From: Rhodamnia argentea | Taxonomy: Eukaryota > Streptophyta > Magnoliopsida > Myrtales > Myrtaceae | Assembly (NCBI RefSeq): GCF_020921035.1 | Contig: NC_063158.1 | Location: forward strand, 26,956,962 to 27,020,961 | Length of the DNA stretch: 64,000 nt | Direction: 5' to 3' | Shown: positions 13,507 to 25,340 of the stretch, piece by piece | How positions within the stretch are numbered: position 1 is the stretch's first letter | Layout: every line of letters starts with the position of its first letter | Notes under the pieces: model-generated | Databases searched by the model: none | The model's input: the letters and a program-made list of their open reading frames with translations, nothing else | What the model was told of the DNA's origin: nothing | Made by a program: the position numbers and the translations under genes

Positions 13507-13608
13507 GAGTTGAGCCAAGTCTTGATAGCTGATCTGACTCCACATGACACTAAGTTAAGAGTTGAGCCAAGTCTTGATAGCTGATCTGACTCCACATGAC
13601 TAAGTTAA
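13507..13608. repeat. Tandem duplication, 52-bp and 50-bp copies
   Basis: Copy 1 (13507-13558) and copy 2 (13559-13608) both start GAGTTGAGCCAAGTCTTGAT and differ only by one AC dinucleotide near the end (CATGACACTAAG versus CATGACTAAG). They are adjacent, which indicates recent duplication. Confidence 0.92.
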
Positions 13609-15393
13609 GTTTGCGTTTGATGCCATTAGCTAGCTTATATCTACCACTTAAGATGCTGAACATGCACTTAATTATTCTTGGAGAGATAGAGTCAGTTACT
13701 CAAAGACAAACGACAATGATGATGAAAACCCCATCAAACTGTTAACCATATTCTTTTTCAGCTAAAATAGGATTTCCTTCTAATCAACCTGATTAGACAA
13801 CACTAATCATTAGTTTTGAGTAGTTGAGCCATCATCTATCTCACTCTGCATTAAATCTGGGGGAGATCATTCAAATTAAGGCACCATATGAATTTCAAAT
13901 CTGCTGAATCATGCAGGACCCTTGCGCTAAATTAAACTAAACATCTTCCTTTTTCCTGGAAGATTCTGTGAGCAAAATCTATTACAGAAAGGTTGTTGCT
14001 TATAAATGTTAAAAATGGTCTCACCAAATGATTAGAACAGGACAAGTCATTGAGACAAAGTTGCCTAGAAGATAGAGTAGGGCCAATGGAGCTAAAGTCT
14101 AAAGGGCACTGTTCAACAGTATGTGGAATTTGGGGAATCCTGCTCTTCTCCTTTTGACTGACACATGTGAGAGATTTCAAAGATCCTCTCTTCCACATGA
14201 AAAGAAGCAAAAGGTGAAAGATTGATTTGTATCTCTGCATTGGCTTGCCATGTGCCAATCTACAAGGGGAAATTTTGGCTGATTTGCTTGCATAAGATGG
14301 TACTTTTCTTTTCTTGACCAAGTCAAATCCCACTCAAAGGGGACAAGTTTGTAATCTTTCTTGACCATGAGCTCATTAAAAAAGACATACTCAAATACAA
14401 GGCACGCTCTTTTTGCCCTTTGGTTGTTTTCCCATTTTTGCAAAACCCCCTCTTTCTAAAGAGGGTTGATTAGGGTTTTCGGAAATCAGAGACTTGGAAG
14501 ATGAAATATCAAGATTCTTCTGATCAGCAATGAACAACTTTTTCTCTACCTTATAGTATGATTCACAAATCTTTTCCAAGGGTATACCTTTAATCGAGAA
14601 GAGATGTAGACCTAGCTAGTCGCTAGAGACCATAAAATGATGGACAAGTGAGTGAAGGATTTGTGGATGCACATTCGTAATCTCCAGAATGAAGTTGTTG
14701 TCAACTGCACCGACGAGATTGGACCCCAGCTCTCACCTTGTGTCGTCCAGAGAGCAAAGATGTGCACAGCATTTCCTCCATATGATTTCTTGTGTCTCCC
14801 ATTAAGTATACACAAACCCTTGTTGCCTTCTTTTCAATAATACGTTTCTCTCCTCCTCCTAGCTAAGTTACCGGAGGAGTTATGATCATACAAACTAGTA
14901 CTGAAAACATATATATGACTAGTTTTTTCGTGTTTCATAGACTCTTCTAGACTTATGAAATTTTGCATTTTACTCTTTTAAAATGTGTGGAAATTTTTTA
15001 AATGTTTTTTCCTGGATCTATTACCATAATTTTTTTTTCTGTTATCACTGACTGCCCATTAGGGGTGTAAAAAGGAACCATATCTAAATCCGAGCCAAAC
15101 CGAATGGACCCAAACAAAAAAAATTCGAGTCTTTTCGGATTGGGTTTTCCTATTATTTGTGGTAGCAAGTATAAAAAGAGGTTTCAACCGGTTCGATTTC
15201 GAATCATAAACCCAAACTGACCCAAAACACATTATTGAACTTATTTTGGACAAAAAATTATTAGACAAAAAGGTCACACAAACACACAAAAAAAAAAAGC
15301 ACCATATAACCTGACCAAACCGTTTTTGGGTTCAGGTTCTATGCGGATCAGGTCACAAAAATTATAAACCCTTCATGTTGGTGTGGGTAGAAA
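13609..15393. other. Gene-free AT-rich DNA
   Basis: I see no supported gene. The right end (from about 15060) contains a degraded repeat rich in ACCGGTTCGG-like words that abuts the MITE at 15394. Small open frames near 13932-14815 have no recognisable motif. Confidence 0.5.
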
Positions 15394-15769
15394 ATAGGAG
15401 TGACCATTTCCAATCCCACCCTAAAATCTGAACCGAACAGGACCATCGATGCGGTCCGGTTCCTAGGCAATCTAATCATTGGACCGGTCGCATCTTTTTT
15501 GTTGTTGTTGTAATTTTTAGTTATATTTTTCCTGTTAACAACATATTTACTATACCCCCTCTCGTTAATTGCATCGTGCTAAATTTGGAAGTCATATTAA
15601 GCATCATAAGCATATTAACTTTAGGTTTAGGTTTATATTTAAGAGTTTTTTTAAAGAAGTTTATTCGGTTCGGTCCTCTTCCTAGAACTGGAGTCCTCAC
15701 AACCAGACCAAATCAGTCGATCCGATTCGATTTGTTTCCTAATTCAGTTGATCCATTATGATCATCCCC
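15394..15769. mobile_element. hAT-like MITE, 376 bp
   Basis: The ends are imperfect inverted repeats (ATAGGAGTGACCATTTCC; reverse complement of the right end GGGGATGATCATAATGGATC). Flanking 8-mers GGTAGAAA (15386-15393) and GGTAGAGA (15770-15777) match at 7 of 8 bases, the target-duplication size of hAT elements. The interior carries GGTCCGGTTCC-type words and no open frame of note. Confidence 0.6.
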
Positions 15770-16003
15770 GGTAGAGAAGCATTGGGAACCCGGGCCAAAA
15801 CGGCCTGTTGACACGCCAATTGCCAAGGAACCATTGACTTGCGACCCGTTAGCTTGCAATATCAAGAATGGGCCCAAAGCAAGGTTTAATATCTGTAATC
15901 CAATTGGGCCTCTACATCCAATCTCCCCTTTTCTCTACATGCACCAGAAGATCTCATCCTCATCAGACAATATCTCATCCATTTATAAAAGGTAGATGAG
16001 ATA

Positions 16004-16387
16004 ATAACACAAATGATCCATGAATTTTATTTTAATGTACAATATGATCCCTATTTTAATTTATCCAATGTAATCCATGAACTTTACTCCAATATACAAT
16101 GTAATTCTTGAACTTTTAATTTTTTCAATGTGGTTTACTAACTTTTGATATATGTTCGGTTTAGTCCTTGAGCTACATGAAAATGTTCAGACAATATTGA
16201 ACATTTTCATATAGGGACTAAATTGAACACGTATGAAAAGTCCAAGGACCACGTCGAACAATTTAAAATTTCGGGGATGACATTGCATATTAGGTTAAAT
16301 GTCATGAATCATATTGAGCAAATTAAAAGTTCAAGGACAACATTACATATTAGACCAAATTCAGGAACTATTTGTGCCATTTTTCCA
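16004..16387. repeat. Foldback (large inverted-repeat) MITE, about 385 bp
   Basis: Two arms of about 170-190 bp are imperfect reverse complements, both built of phrases such as ACACAAATGATCCATGAA and AATGTGGTTTACTAACTTTT. The centre is a perfect hairpin: TGAAAATGTTC (16178-16188), 10-nt loop, GAACATTTTCA (16199-16209). A related copy lies at 16929-17284. Boundaries are approximate. Confidence 0.7.
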
Positions 16388-16928
16388 AAGGAGAAAGACT
16401 CCTATTGTAGTCTAAGACAACTTACACAACCACAATTAATTTTCACCAAATGATTGTGGTCATTCGATCTACCTTGAACAGTGTATTAACTTATGCACAT
16501 TGAGCAAACCTATCAGAGAAGAATCATGGGACATTCAAGGATTCGAACACGGGTGTCCAATTTGCCATTGTCGGGATATTAATGTCGAATTTCATTAAGC
16601 AGTCAATGGCTTCAAATCCATCAATTCAGTGAGAGGTCAGTATTTTTTTGTTGCAGCACTTGAGGCCCACACAACTCTTCAACCTGTGATGCGTACACAG
16701 TACAACAAAAGATTTTACATACATGTGTGAATAGAGATGACACTCAATACTCCACAATGGTTGGACAATACCCAAATGAAAAATTAAAAGGAGAGGGAGA
16801 GTTATGAGACTCCGAAGTCTCGAAATAAATAAGCCCAACTGAGTAATGGCCCAATGGTCAGGTCAGTGGCCCTAGAGACGATTGCTTTATTAAACTTTGC
16901 GATTCTAGTCCCTACCTCCCACGTCTAC

Positions 16929-17284
16929 GGGATAATGTGATCCTTAAACTTTTAATTTATTTCAATATGATTCCTTAACTTTAGTCCAACATGTAATGTC
17001 ATTCACTGAACTTTTAAATTATTTAATGTGTAGTTTGTGCACTTTTGAACATGTTCAATTTGGTCCCTAGGATTATATGAAAAATGTTCGGTGCTATCCT
17101 CATATAGTCTAGGGACCAAATTGAATATGTACTAAAATTTTATGAATCACATTAAACAAATTAAAATTTTATAGACTAAATTGTAAATTAGGGTAAAGTT
17201 CACGGGTCATGTTGAACAAGTTGAAAGTTCATAAACTACATTATATATTGAATCAAATTTTGGGGATTATTGTGTCATTATCCT
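16929..17284. repeat. Second foldback MITE of the same family
   Basis: Left arm GGATAATGTGATCCTTAAAC pairs with the right end (reverse complement GGATAATGACACAATAATCC). The internal wording matches the foldback at 16004. The centre (TATGAAAAATGTTC ... CATATAGTCTAGG) is more degraded. Confidence 0.65.
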
Positions 17285-17443
17285 TCTTAGTAAATTACAT
17301 GCATTTTTCTATCAAATACAAACTCATCCACCTCTTTCGCTTTGTCTCTCAAATAGACTATGTGTCGTGGCCGCTTGCCGGAGCCACCATAGCTACCACT
17401 ATCGGTGCCAATGTTGGTGTCGTCGTCCTCCCCTAGCTATTAA

Positions 17444-18571
17444 GGGCTTGTTTGGTAACGTTTCTATTCCAAACAAGTGATTCTAATTAGAATCAATTTT
17501 TTTGATTCTGTTCCTGAATGAATTTTAGAGAATCAGAGTGCGTTTGGTAACTGCATAAAATTTTTGTTATCGAAATAGAAACACATTTACGTGTTTGATA
17601 ACTACACAAAATTTCTATTCTGGGAAATCACTTCTCTTCTCCCAATTTGTCATTTAAATCAAATAATTACATAATCACATTTGATGACTTTTCTCAAACC
17701 CCACAATTGCGATCCTCTTGCACCATGACATCTTTTTGGCCAAAATAGAAATGCTTTATATTTGTTCCTTAAAAGGATAGTATGCTAAAATTGTTGTTTT
17801 TTCATGCTTCTCTTGAGCATATATGCATATGCCAAGGATGAAAGATGTGACTCTAATTATCTTTTATTACTCATAATGAATAAAATCCATCTACGCCACA
17901 TAAATAACTTAGTTTTACCTTTGGATACCATACGAATGGTCATTGATGCAACATGGTATTCCAACAACAAATCAGGCAAGGTTTAAGAAAAATCGAAAGG
18001 AAAAATCACCAAAAACAGGATTAGCCAGTTGAATGGACCAATTTCCTACTTTTTGAGATTTTTTTGGAATTTTTGGGATTTTTTGGAACGATTTGCCCAT
18101 GAGGGGCAAAATCATCATTTGGAAGAAATTGAAAGGAAAAATCATTAAAAATAGGATTGGCCAATCAAAATGACCCATCTCCTAATTTTTTAGATTTTTT
18201 TTTGGAATTTTTGGAATTTTTTCTCATTTTTCCAATTTTTTTTATTTTTTTTATGAATTTTATGATTTTTTTTGTCCAAAATTTTTATTAAAAAAAATTA
18301 TCCGGATCGAGTTGGGTTGACTTGCACCCAATCCACACCTCACTAGCGCCCGACAAAAGTGAAAGAAAACTATCGTTGCCTTTTTGATTCTTAAAAGTGT
18401 TCTTTTTTTTTTTTTGGAGAAGCAATTTTTTTTTGTTTCTTATTTTTGATCCAAAAGTGTTCCTGGGAATAGAATCATAATCATAATTTTTTGCGTTATC
18501 AAACATGTTTCTGATTTTTTATTGTTCGAGAGAACATAAATAGAAAAATAGAAACGTTACCAAACATGCCC
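17444..18571. mobile_element. PIF/Harbinger-like non-autonomous element, 1128 bp
   Basis: Ends are GGGCTTGTTTGGTAACGTTT and, reverse-complemented, GGGCATGTTTGGTAACGTTT, each followed by CTAT. They are flanked by TAA on both sides (17441-17443 and 18572-18574), the 3-bp duplication typical of PIF/Harbinger. No transposase frame is present. Inside, a segment of about 85 bp starting GAAAGGAAAAATCACCAAAA is repeated (about 17992-18078 and 18130-18216). Confidence 0.82.
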
Positions 18572-18574
18572 TAA

Positions 18575-20232
18575 GTTGTTGTCTTCCTCACTCTCTTTGT
18601 CTTCCCATCTGAGAGAGAGAGAGAGGAGAGAACCTTGTCAAGAAAATTTTAGAATTTTGATATAAAGTTGGATACGCTCTAGCCTACTAAACCTTGACAA
18701 TGTTAGAATTTTTAAGCTCCAGAATCCAATCATGCAAAGTAGAAACCAAATGACTAAACTTTTCTAAGATTTTTATTAACGAGTGTCCAAGGTCACTAGT
18801 TAAGTAATTAACGAGCGAAAATCTATAACTTTTATTGCACTAATTGTTCTCATCTCATGTACGATAAAAAAATCTATACATTAAATTATCCCCATATTTA
18901 TTTAATAGGTGTCTCGGTAACGCTCAATCGATTTAAATATCTTAATTCAGATCAGGAAAACTGACGAGGTTTCATAGATTTCGAAATAAAGAAGCTGAGC
19001 TGGCATTAAATCCCTGCAACTCCAACTTGGTCCATCCATGCCCATGGTCCAACTCCACCCGACAAGGTACTTAATGATCCCTGAACAGGCTTACCCCCCA
19101 GTCTCTGGGGAATGAACAGCTTGCATTATTTGCTAGGGGCAATCCTGGCCGTGCCTTGTTCTAAAGGACAATTATCCCAAAAATTCTACATCCATTATGC
19201 AACAGTCAATTTATTCTTGAATTTTCAAATTATGTCAATTTATTCCTAAATATTTCAATTGCATCGGTTAGCTCCTACACATTTTGTAAATTTACTAGTT
19301 CGGTCTTGCTATTTTATTTGAATAATGGGCTAGATAGATTGTATTGACAAATCGTTAAAAGATTTAGGACTAAATTAATACAATTATAAAATATATGATT
19401 GAACTAATCACCGCATAATATGTTTAGGACTTTTCGGACAATGATCCCTTTATTCTCAAGCCGTGTTTCAAGCTTGTCTTTTGGGAGCTGTCCTATAACA
19501 TGTTCCACTCTAAGCTTCTCTCCCTTCACATTGTATCTCATTCTTATACATGCCCATTTGATCATTTCTTGCACTTGAGCTTGAACTGGGCCATGAGTCT
19601 ATGACATAAGTTAAGCTATCGCAATATACCGTTATGCATCTGGAAACGCTATGGCCGACGTGATTAATCACGGCAAGATCTCGAGTTCGCCGGGACATGA
19701 AAGGAACCAACATGAGTTCGGCTTTTTTTAGCAATGACATTAGCAATCTTGAGAACCCGAATTCGGTGAGGTTGTTCTCTCGTTCAAAGATCGATATAGC
19801 CCTTGAATCCAAGAGCAAATCGAATGAATGAATAGCTCGTTTTATGTTTGTTTATTAAAAAAACACTTGGAAACAGACTGTAATATCATTTACAATGCGT
19901 TAAATCGATAAGTACGAATTTCACGTGACAAAAGGACCCAACAAAGCTTCACATTTACGACTCCCAGCGACCATATCTTGGGACACTTATCCGGTAATAT
20001 TGGGATATCCCCACTATTCCGAATATTAATCCATTGCAAGTGAGAAACCTCGATTATTAAAAAAAAAAAAAAAACAAAGCTTCACATTTTTCTCATCGAC
20101 GACAGCCACTGGGCCCCACAGATTCACTTGCAGACATAGATATAGACATTCTCACAGTCACGTGACGCCGCCAGCTGGTCCGGTAACGAAGATAGTCCCA
20201 CGGATTGAGTCCACCGGAACAACCCAGCTTCG
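18575..20232. other. Gene-free DNA downstream of inhibitor A0
   Basis: I see a GA-rich repeat near 18609-18632 and an A-run at 20059-20074. A 102-residue minus-strand open frame at 19510-19818 shows no family motif and I do not call it a gene. The last 200 bases should hold the 3' UTR of the minus-strand inhibitor gene. Confidence 0.45.
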
Positions 20233-20772
20233 TCAGGTGAAGAGCTTCGACACGACGGTGCAAATCTCTGAGAGCCGCTTCAGGTCGCGGTTCCTCCCCG
20301 CCATCAGTGGCGCGTACGCGCTGCCCCCGAAGGCCCTGTCGCAGTCTTCGGCCGCATTGGCTCCGCCGCCGGAGTACCCAGCGAGGTCGGAGAAGGTCTC
20401 CGAGTTGAGGTCGTTGTAGGCCGACTCGAACTTGGCAATGGCGGCGGCGTAGTGGCGGCTGCAGGACTGGAGGCTGCTGGTGAGGCCGGGGCTGCGGTCG
20501 GTGAGGCCGGGGCTGCGGAGGAGGCCGGAGATGTGGTCCCGGGTGTGCGTGGCGTTGAGGTAGGCGAGGCCGAAGGAGATGTAGGCGAGGAAGTAGGCGT
20601 CGGCGTTGGGGGTGCGAGGGTCGGAGTAGAGGGCGGCGACGCAGTAGCGGTAGTCGCTGGTCTTGTCGCAGACCCGCTTCACCATCTCCGTCGCTGCGGA
20701 GGAAGGATCGACGGAGAGGGCGATGAAGACGAAGCAGAGAAGAGCGAGGCGTGGAGAGGAAAACGACGTCAT
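20233..20772 (-). CDS. Putative invertase/pectin methylesterase inhibitor A0 (PMEI domain)
   Basis: A single-exon frame of 179 residues. A signal peptide (MTSFSSPRLALLCFVFIALS, cleavage near residues 25-28) precedes a four-helix PMEI-type domain with all four conserved cysteines (RVC, YRYC, LQSC, EDC). Family members are secreted to the apoplast or vacuole and cap invertases or pectin methylesterases; the Platanus Pla a 1 allergen belongs to this group. Sequence alone does not say which enzyme is inhibited. This gene is far more GC-rich than the array genes at 25.5-58 kb. It also carries a tandem duplication giving RSPGLT-DRSPGLT around the middle. A TATA-like box lies about 95 bp upstream. 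Family call is firm; target is unknown. Confidence 0.9.
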   Translation of the reverse strand: MTSFSSPRLALLCFVFIALSVDPSSAATEMVKRVCDKTSDYRYCVAALYSDPRTPNADAYFLAYISFGLAYLNATHTRDHISGLLRSPGLTDRSPGLTSSLQSCSRHYAAAIAKFESAYNDLNSETFSDLAGYSGGGANAAEDCDRAFGGSAYAPLMAGRNRDLKRLSEICTVVSKLFT

Positions 20773-20863
20773 TTCTCGGGGTGTGACTGCGAGGGACGGA
20801 GAAAGAAGTGGAAGGTGTGGTGGTTTTTGAGGGTGAGATGGCTGAAAAGCAAACCTTTTCCTG

Positions 20864-20877
20864 ATTTATATATAAAT
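20864..20877 (-). promoter_or_regulatory. TATA-like box of inhibitor A0
   Basis: ATTTATATATAAAT (palindromic) lies 92-105 bp upstream of the ATG at 20772, a plausible core-promoter distance for a short leader. Confidence 0.55.
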
Positions 20878-22748
20878 AGAAGCTACAAGCTTATGGAATG
20901 CCAGCCCACGTCATTCGTTCAACCGAAAATTTAGGTCTAGGAATGACTTGAAAATTCTTTTCTTTAAAATGATTGCTTATTTCGCTTATGAAACTGAATA
21001 ACCAAAAAATATTTTTATCGTCCATGAAAATTTTTAGACTTAAATTGTTGTTGATAATGAAAACGCATGTTCAACTATATTTCGCTTACGAAAATGAATA
21101 ACCGTTAAATACTTTTATTGTCTATGAAAATATTTAGACATAAATTGTTATTGATAATCGAAATATTACAATCGACTAATTATTTCAAGCAATACGGGCG
21201 ATTATTTCTAAGAAAATAATTTCCTGAATTATTCACTTTGCTCCAAACAAATGGAGCCTGCGGTGCATTTGTTTCGCCAAAAACTTAAGATCGGAAAATG
21301 GATCGGTTATATCGCTTGGAAAAGCTAGTCAACAGAAGATGTTGCAGTTATCAATGACAATTTATAGCTAATTATTTCCTTGGGTGATGAAATATTTTTA
21401 TTCGTTCATCTTTATAAGCGATACAAGCCATCGTTTTTTGATAAATATTTTTCAAACATTGATTGTCCTGTAAAACAAATGCGCCTTGTTTGGTTCCATA
21501 ACCAAATAGAGTAGGATTCTCTTTCAATTATTTGGATTACAAAAGATTAGCATGTTTCTTTTCATGAAATTAGGCAAACAGAAATCCGCCAACCGATAAT
21601 GAACTTTGATGACCCACGACCAACACGAGAGGATGGGGACTGACGGCGGTGGCGGCGATTGGTGGTGGAATGGAATTTTTGGTAGTCTTGTGGCTATGAA
21701 AATGGGGGATGGAATTCCAATCCCAACCACAGCTAGATAATCCAATTCCACATTTTTTGAGGAATTCCATTCCATTGAGAATTCGAATCCGTGCTCTGAA
21801 TTTTCTCTAAGCATGAAAGAAGTGGGGGCATTGGAATCTTATTCCTTGAGGAATCCGATTGTACATTGAATTAAACAAGACCGGTTACATCTCTAGGACG
21901 TCGACCTCATATCTAAGGTCATCGGAGGTCAAGGATGCTGGTCTCAAGGAATGGTGGTGATCCTTACCGATCGTGAACCAAGGGTGCATCGGCGGAAGTG
22001 GTTGGAGAAGGAGCACCATTGCGGGGGCGGCACTATGAATTGGAGAGGAAAATAGGAAATAGAAAGGAGAGAAGGGTGTGATTGGTGTTAGATTTTGATT
22101 TTTTTTTTTCTCTTTCATGTGTTTTATCATGTTCAATCTATATTTAGGTTACATGTTTCTAATTCTATCTATCATCAAGTGAGCATTGCATCATGGGCCG
22201 GTGGTAAGCACAAGAAGAATCAAACCGATCAAAATCCGTGCTTAACATATAAATACCAAGCGATTAGGGGCGTTTCTTTTTCCAATGGATAATTCAGTTT
22301 CATCGATGACAACATAGTCAATTGGAATGTGCGAGACACCCTTAGGGACGGTTTAATTTAAGGTTTTCTCTTTGACACGTTTAATCATTTGTACATTCTT
22401 GTTATTTGATAATTTAGAGGTGCGGACCCAAAGAGATCGAGCTATCTAGCGATCCACGAATGAATCGATTAAGCCCATAGTTTCGATCTGTATAGACAGC
22501 CTCGACTTAGAACAGTTTGCGCCCGGTTTTCATTCCAACATTTCCCTTGAAGACTTCTCACATTTTTTGCTTGGCCGAGGAGGTGCAGACAGAGAATTCT
22601 TTGGATAGGAAGATGTAAATGCTGTCATATACCCAGCGACAACGATCAATGCTCGTCCCGAGTTTAAGCTGATTATTAATCCATGATAAGGCTCATTAAG
22701 AAAGTATAAAAAAGAAAGGAATATTTCAAGTCAAAAGTCCTTTTGTTA
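20878..22748. other. Gene-free DNA with degraded repeat remnants
   Basis: The part at 20940-21270 resembles the PIF-like family seen whole at 43928 (right end CAAACAAATGGAGCC). A second possible element spans about 21487-21882, with CCTTGTTTGGTTCCATAACC at the left and TTAAACAAGACCGGTTAC at the right. Neither has a clear target duplication. No gene is recognised. Confidence 0.4.
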
Positions 22749-23225
22749 GTGGGTGAGTTTGGTTCAGCATTTTCAAGGGGCTTTTAGCTTCCAGAGCCCA
22801 TTGGGAGAATATTGAAGCATTTGGTTCGACTTTAAGCCATCATTTAACCAAATGCTGGCCTTAGAAAAGCTGAAAGCCCAATGCTAGTAGGGATTAGCAT
22901 TGGGCTTTTAGCATTTGGCTAAATGCTAAGAGAATTTTTTTCCTTCCAAAACTAACCTCATCAATTCTCTGTATTTTCGATTTTGCCCTCTTTTTTACTG
23001 TTTATCTTCTTCGTTGGTCCGGCAATGAGTAGGTTTTTTAATCAAAAATTAAAAAATTGCATTCAAAACCCCTTTGAAATGTTGTTTTTACCAAACACCA
23101 TTTAACCCAAAGCCCATTTTCAAATAAGATTTTACCAAATGTAATTAGCATTTCTTAAACCCTTTTAGGTTGAAGGCATTTGCATTTCCTCAAAGCTCAT
23201 TTCAAATGCTGAATCAAACCCATCC
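22749..23225. mobile_element. PIF-like MITE with an internal perfect hairpin
   Basis: The ends read GTGGGTGAGTTTGGTTCAGC and, reverse-complemented, GGATGGGTTTGATTCAGC, flanked by TTA and TAA. The centre holds a perfect 14-bp hairpin: AAAGCCCAATGCTA (22873-22886), 8-nt loop, TAGCATTGGGCTTT (22895-22908). No coding frame is present. Confidence 0.6.
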
Positions 23226-23599
23226 TAAATAGTCGGAATGCTCGAGGCAAGTGAATCATGACATTTTTGGAAGTTAAATGAGAGGCCATCAATGCGACTG
23301 TAACGTCGCTTTTAATGAGTAGTTTCCGGCATTTGTTAGGTGCACCGGTACATAGTATGGCCTACAATCCACCCCTTATATAGTAAGTATGTTTTATTCC
23401 GTACACTGGCAATTTAAGTGCACTCTAGGTATCGATTTCAAGGCGTGTGTTAGTTCCTAATCAAGAACCGGATACCGAACCAGTCGGTTTGGAACCATCG
23501 TGTCTAGTCTTGCTCCCGAGTTTACTAGGAAACTGGCCGGTTTTATGTTTTGGGATAAATTCTTACCATAATATATAAAATTGTACCATTTCACTAAAA

Positions 23600-24080
23600 A
23601 AAACATTTGTTTGTCATGTTGTTATGTTATTTAATTGTGGAAACCCTGGTTTGATTTTTTTTTTTTTTGGTAAGGGTCATGGTTTGATTTTCATGGTTGC
23701 AAAAATGGTTTTTTTTTTCTTTTTTGGTAAAAGAGGCTTCAAAATCGGTTCTAACCTTGAAATCGAGATCCAAACTAGTCCCGAGCGGGTTCTAGTTTTG
23801 CATAATAGGGAACCGAACCGGCTCTCCCTATAACCGACCGTGAATTGATCAGTTCAAACAGGTTAATTTGACCCGGTTCTTGGGTTAAACCGGACGTGTG
23901 ATGCTCACCATTATAGCACACAACTTCACTTTTTATTTTCATTTCATCTCGAGTTTCACTTCGATCTCTTGATCCGCTTTGCATTTGAAAAGCGACGCAT
24001 CGGCCTAGTTTCATTTCATGGTTATACATCCACGTGATCCCATGTGCAATACATCTGATATCGGAAGAAAGTTTAGATCT
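23600..24080 (-). repeat. Inverted copy of the block found downstream of the type A inhibitor genes
   Basis: Read on the minus strand, this stretch aligns with the DNA just 3' of the array genes (compare 35680-36010, 40870-41240, 48640-48990). Shared phrases in the same order include TTTTGGTAAAAGAGGCTTCA, a heavily GGTT/ACCG-containing segment, GTTTCACTTCGATCTCT, and the TTTGAATTCC-like tail. It lies outside the array and in opposite orientation. It may be a dispersed repeat that was carried along by the array duplication. Confidence 0.65.
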
Positions 24081-25340
24081 CAAATGAATTTAATGAAAGA
24101 AAACTAACAAGTATGGCTCTCAAGCTCAGATTGAGAACTCATTTCTCGCCTCCCAGCTGCTACGAAATTCAACAGGTGATGGATGCCTTCCTGTCAATTT
24201 CACTGTCATTGAAAGGCTGTCTCGTTTGATTTCGCATCCAAGCATTTAGTTTCGCCTTCCTGCCCTAGCCTTATCTGGTTTGCGCATTTATTGTGAGAAA
24301 TAATTTCCTAAAAGATATATTTTAAAATTCACTTTCAATTTTTGTTCTGAATTTACTGTCAGTTTAGACTCAAATTTGCCTACGCATCTGAAAATCGCCG
24401 TTGATTTTATCAAGATTATCTACATAGGGGCTAGCTAGAGATTCGTTATCAAAACCCGCGTCTTCACCCCATGTTGATAATTTTGAAAAAAAATCAATGC
24501 CGATGTTTGTACACAGTAGATTTGAAATTAGAGCGCAACTTTATGATTTTTTTTTAACAAAAAAAGTTCGGGACAATATTGGGATTTGACCTAAAGTTAG
24601 ATTTTTTTAGGCCTATTCAATTATGATTCACTCATCCGCAAATGCCAGTAAAATTTGTTTAATCGTAGTCGCTCATGTAAAATGGGTAATTAGGATCATG
24701 AAAACGATTCCATCTCACGGCGGGACTAAAGAGAGAAGGAGGAATAATCATAGGAGTTGGGGTCCAAAAATTTGGAGACCACGCGTAAGATATTCGTTCT
24801 ATATGGGTGTATCAGTGTATGATTTTCGTTTTGACTAAAGGGGTGTCTTATTCAAGGAAAAATAAGCCAAATTTCCATTTCTATCAAAAGTGGAAAATGA
24901 AATGGAATCAATCGAAACTAGGAAACAAAATCATCATTGCCGAAACGATAGATAGAGTTAATCATAATAAATGAAAAAGAAAAGCACGAAATTCACCAAC
25001 ATAAACATAGTTGTTTAGTGGAAAATGGTGAAATTTTTTTTAAAAAAAAATAACTGTATGTGTTTACGAAAATGAATGAACGAAAATTTTAGTTATAAAT
25101 TGTCATCAATAATGAAAATAATTTTTATTAATATATTGTTTCAAAAGCGATGTGATCATTTTTTGACTTTTATTTAGAATCATTCATTTTTCAGCGAAAT
25201 AAATGGAGCTAAGTTAAGCTCAAAAGCTAGTCCCATTTATTCTTGTTAACATGCTGCATGTTGAATTGTCTGCATGTCATTTATAAATTTTCATTGATAA
25301 TGAATGAACGATTCATTGCAGGACAAAATCAGCTTGTCCC
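24081..25340. other. Gene-free DNA at the left edge of the inhibitor array
   Basis: AT-rich with no supported gene. The stretch at about 24990-25215 ends in CAGCGAAATAAATGGAGC, resembling the terminus of the PIF-like family seen whole at 43928, so a degraded copy is likely. Confidence 0.4.

Noticed and set aside
19510-19818. 102-residue minus-strand open frame
   Set aside because: No family motif, no splice context and no sister sequence; support is too weak.
20452-20934. 160-residue plus-strand open frame rich in Gly, Ala, Val and Glu
   Set aside because: It is antisense to inhibitor A0, and its composition follows from the GC-rich codons of that gene. No domain is visible.
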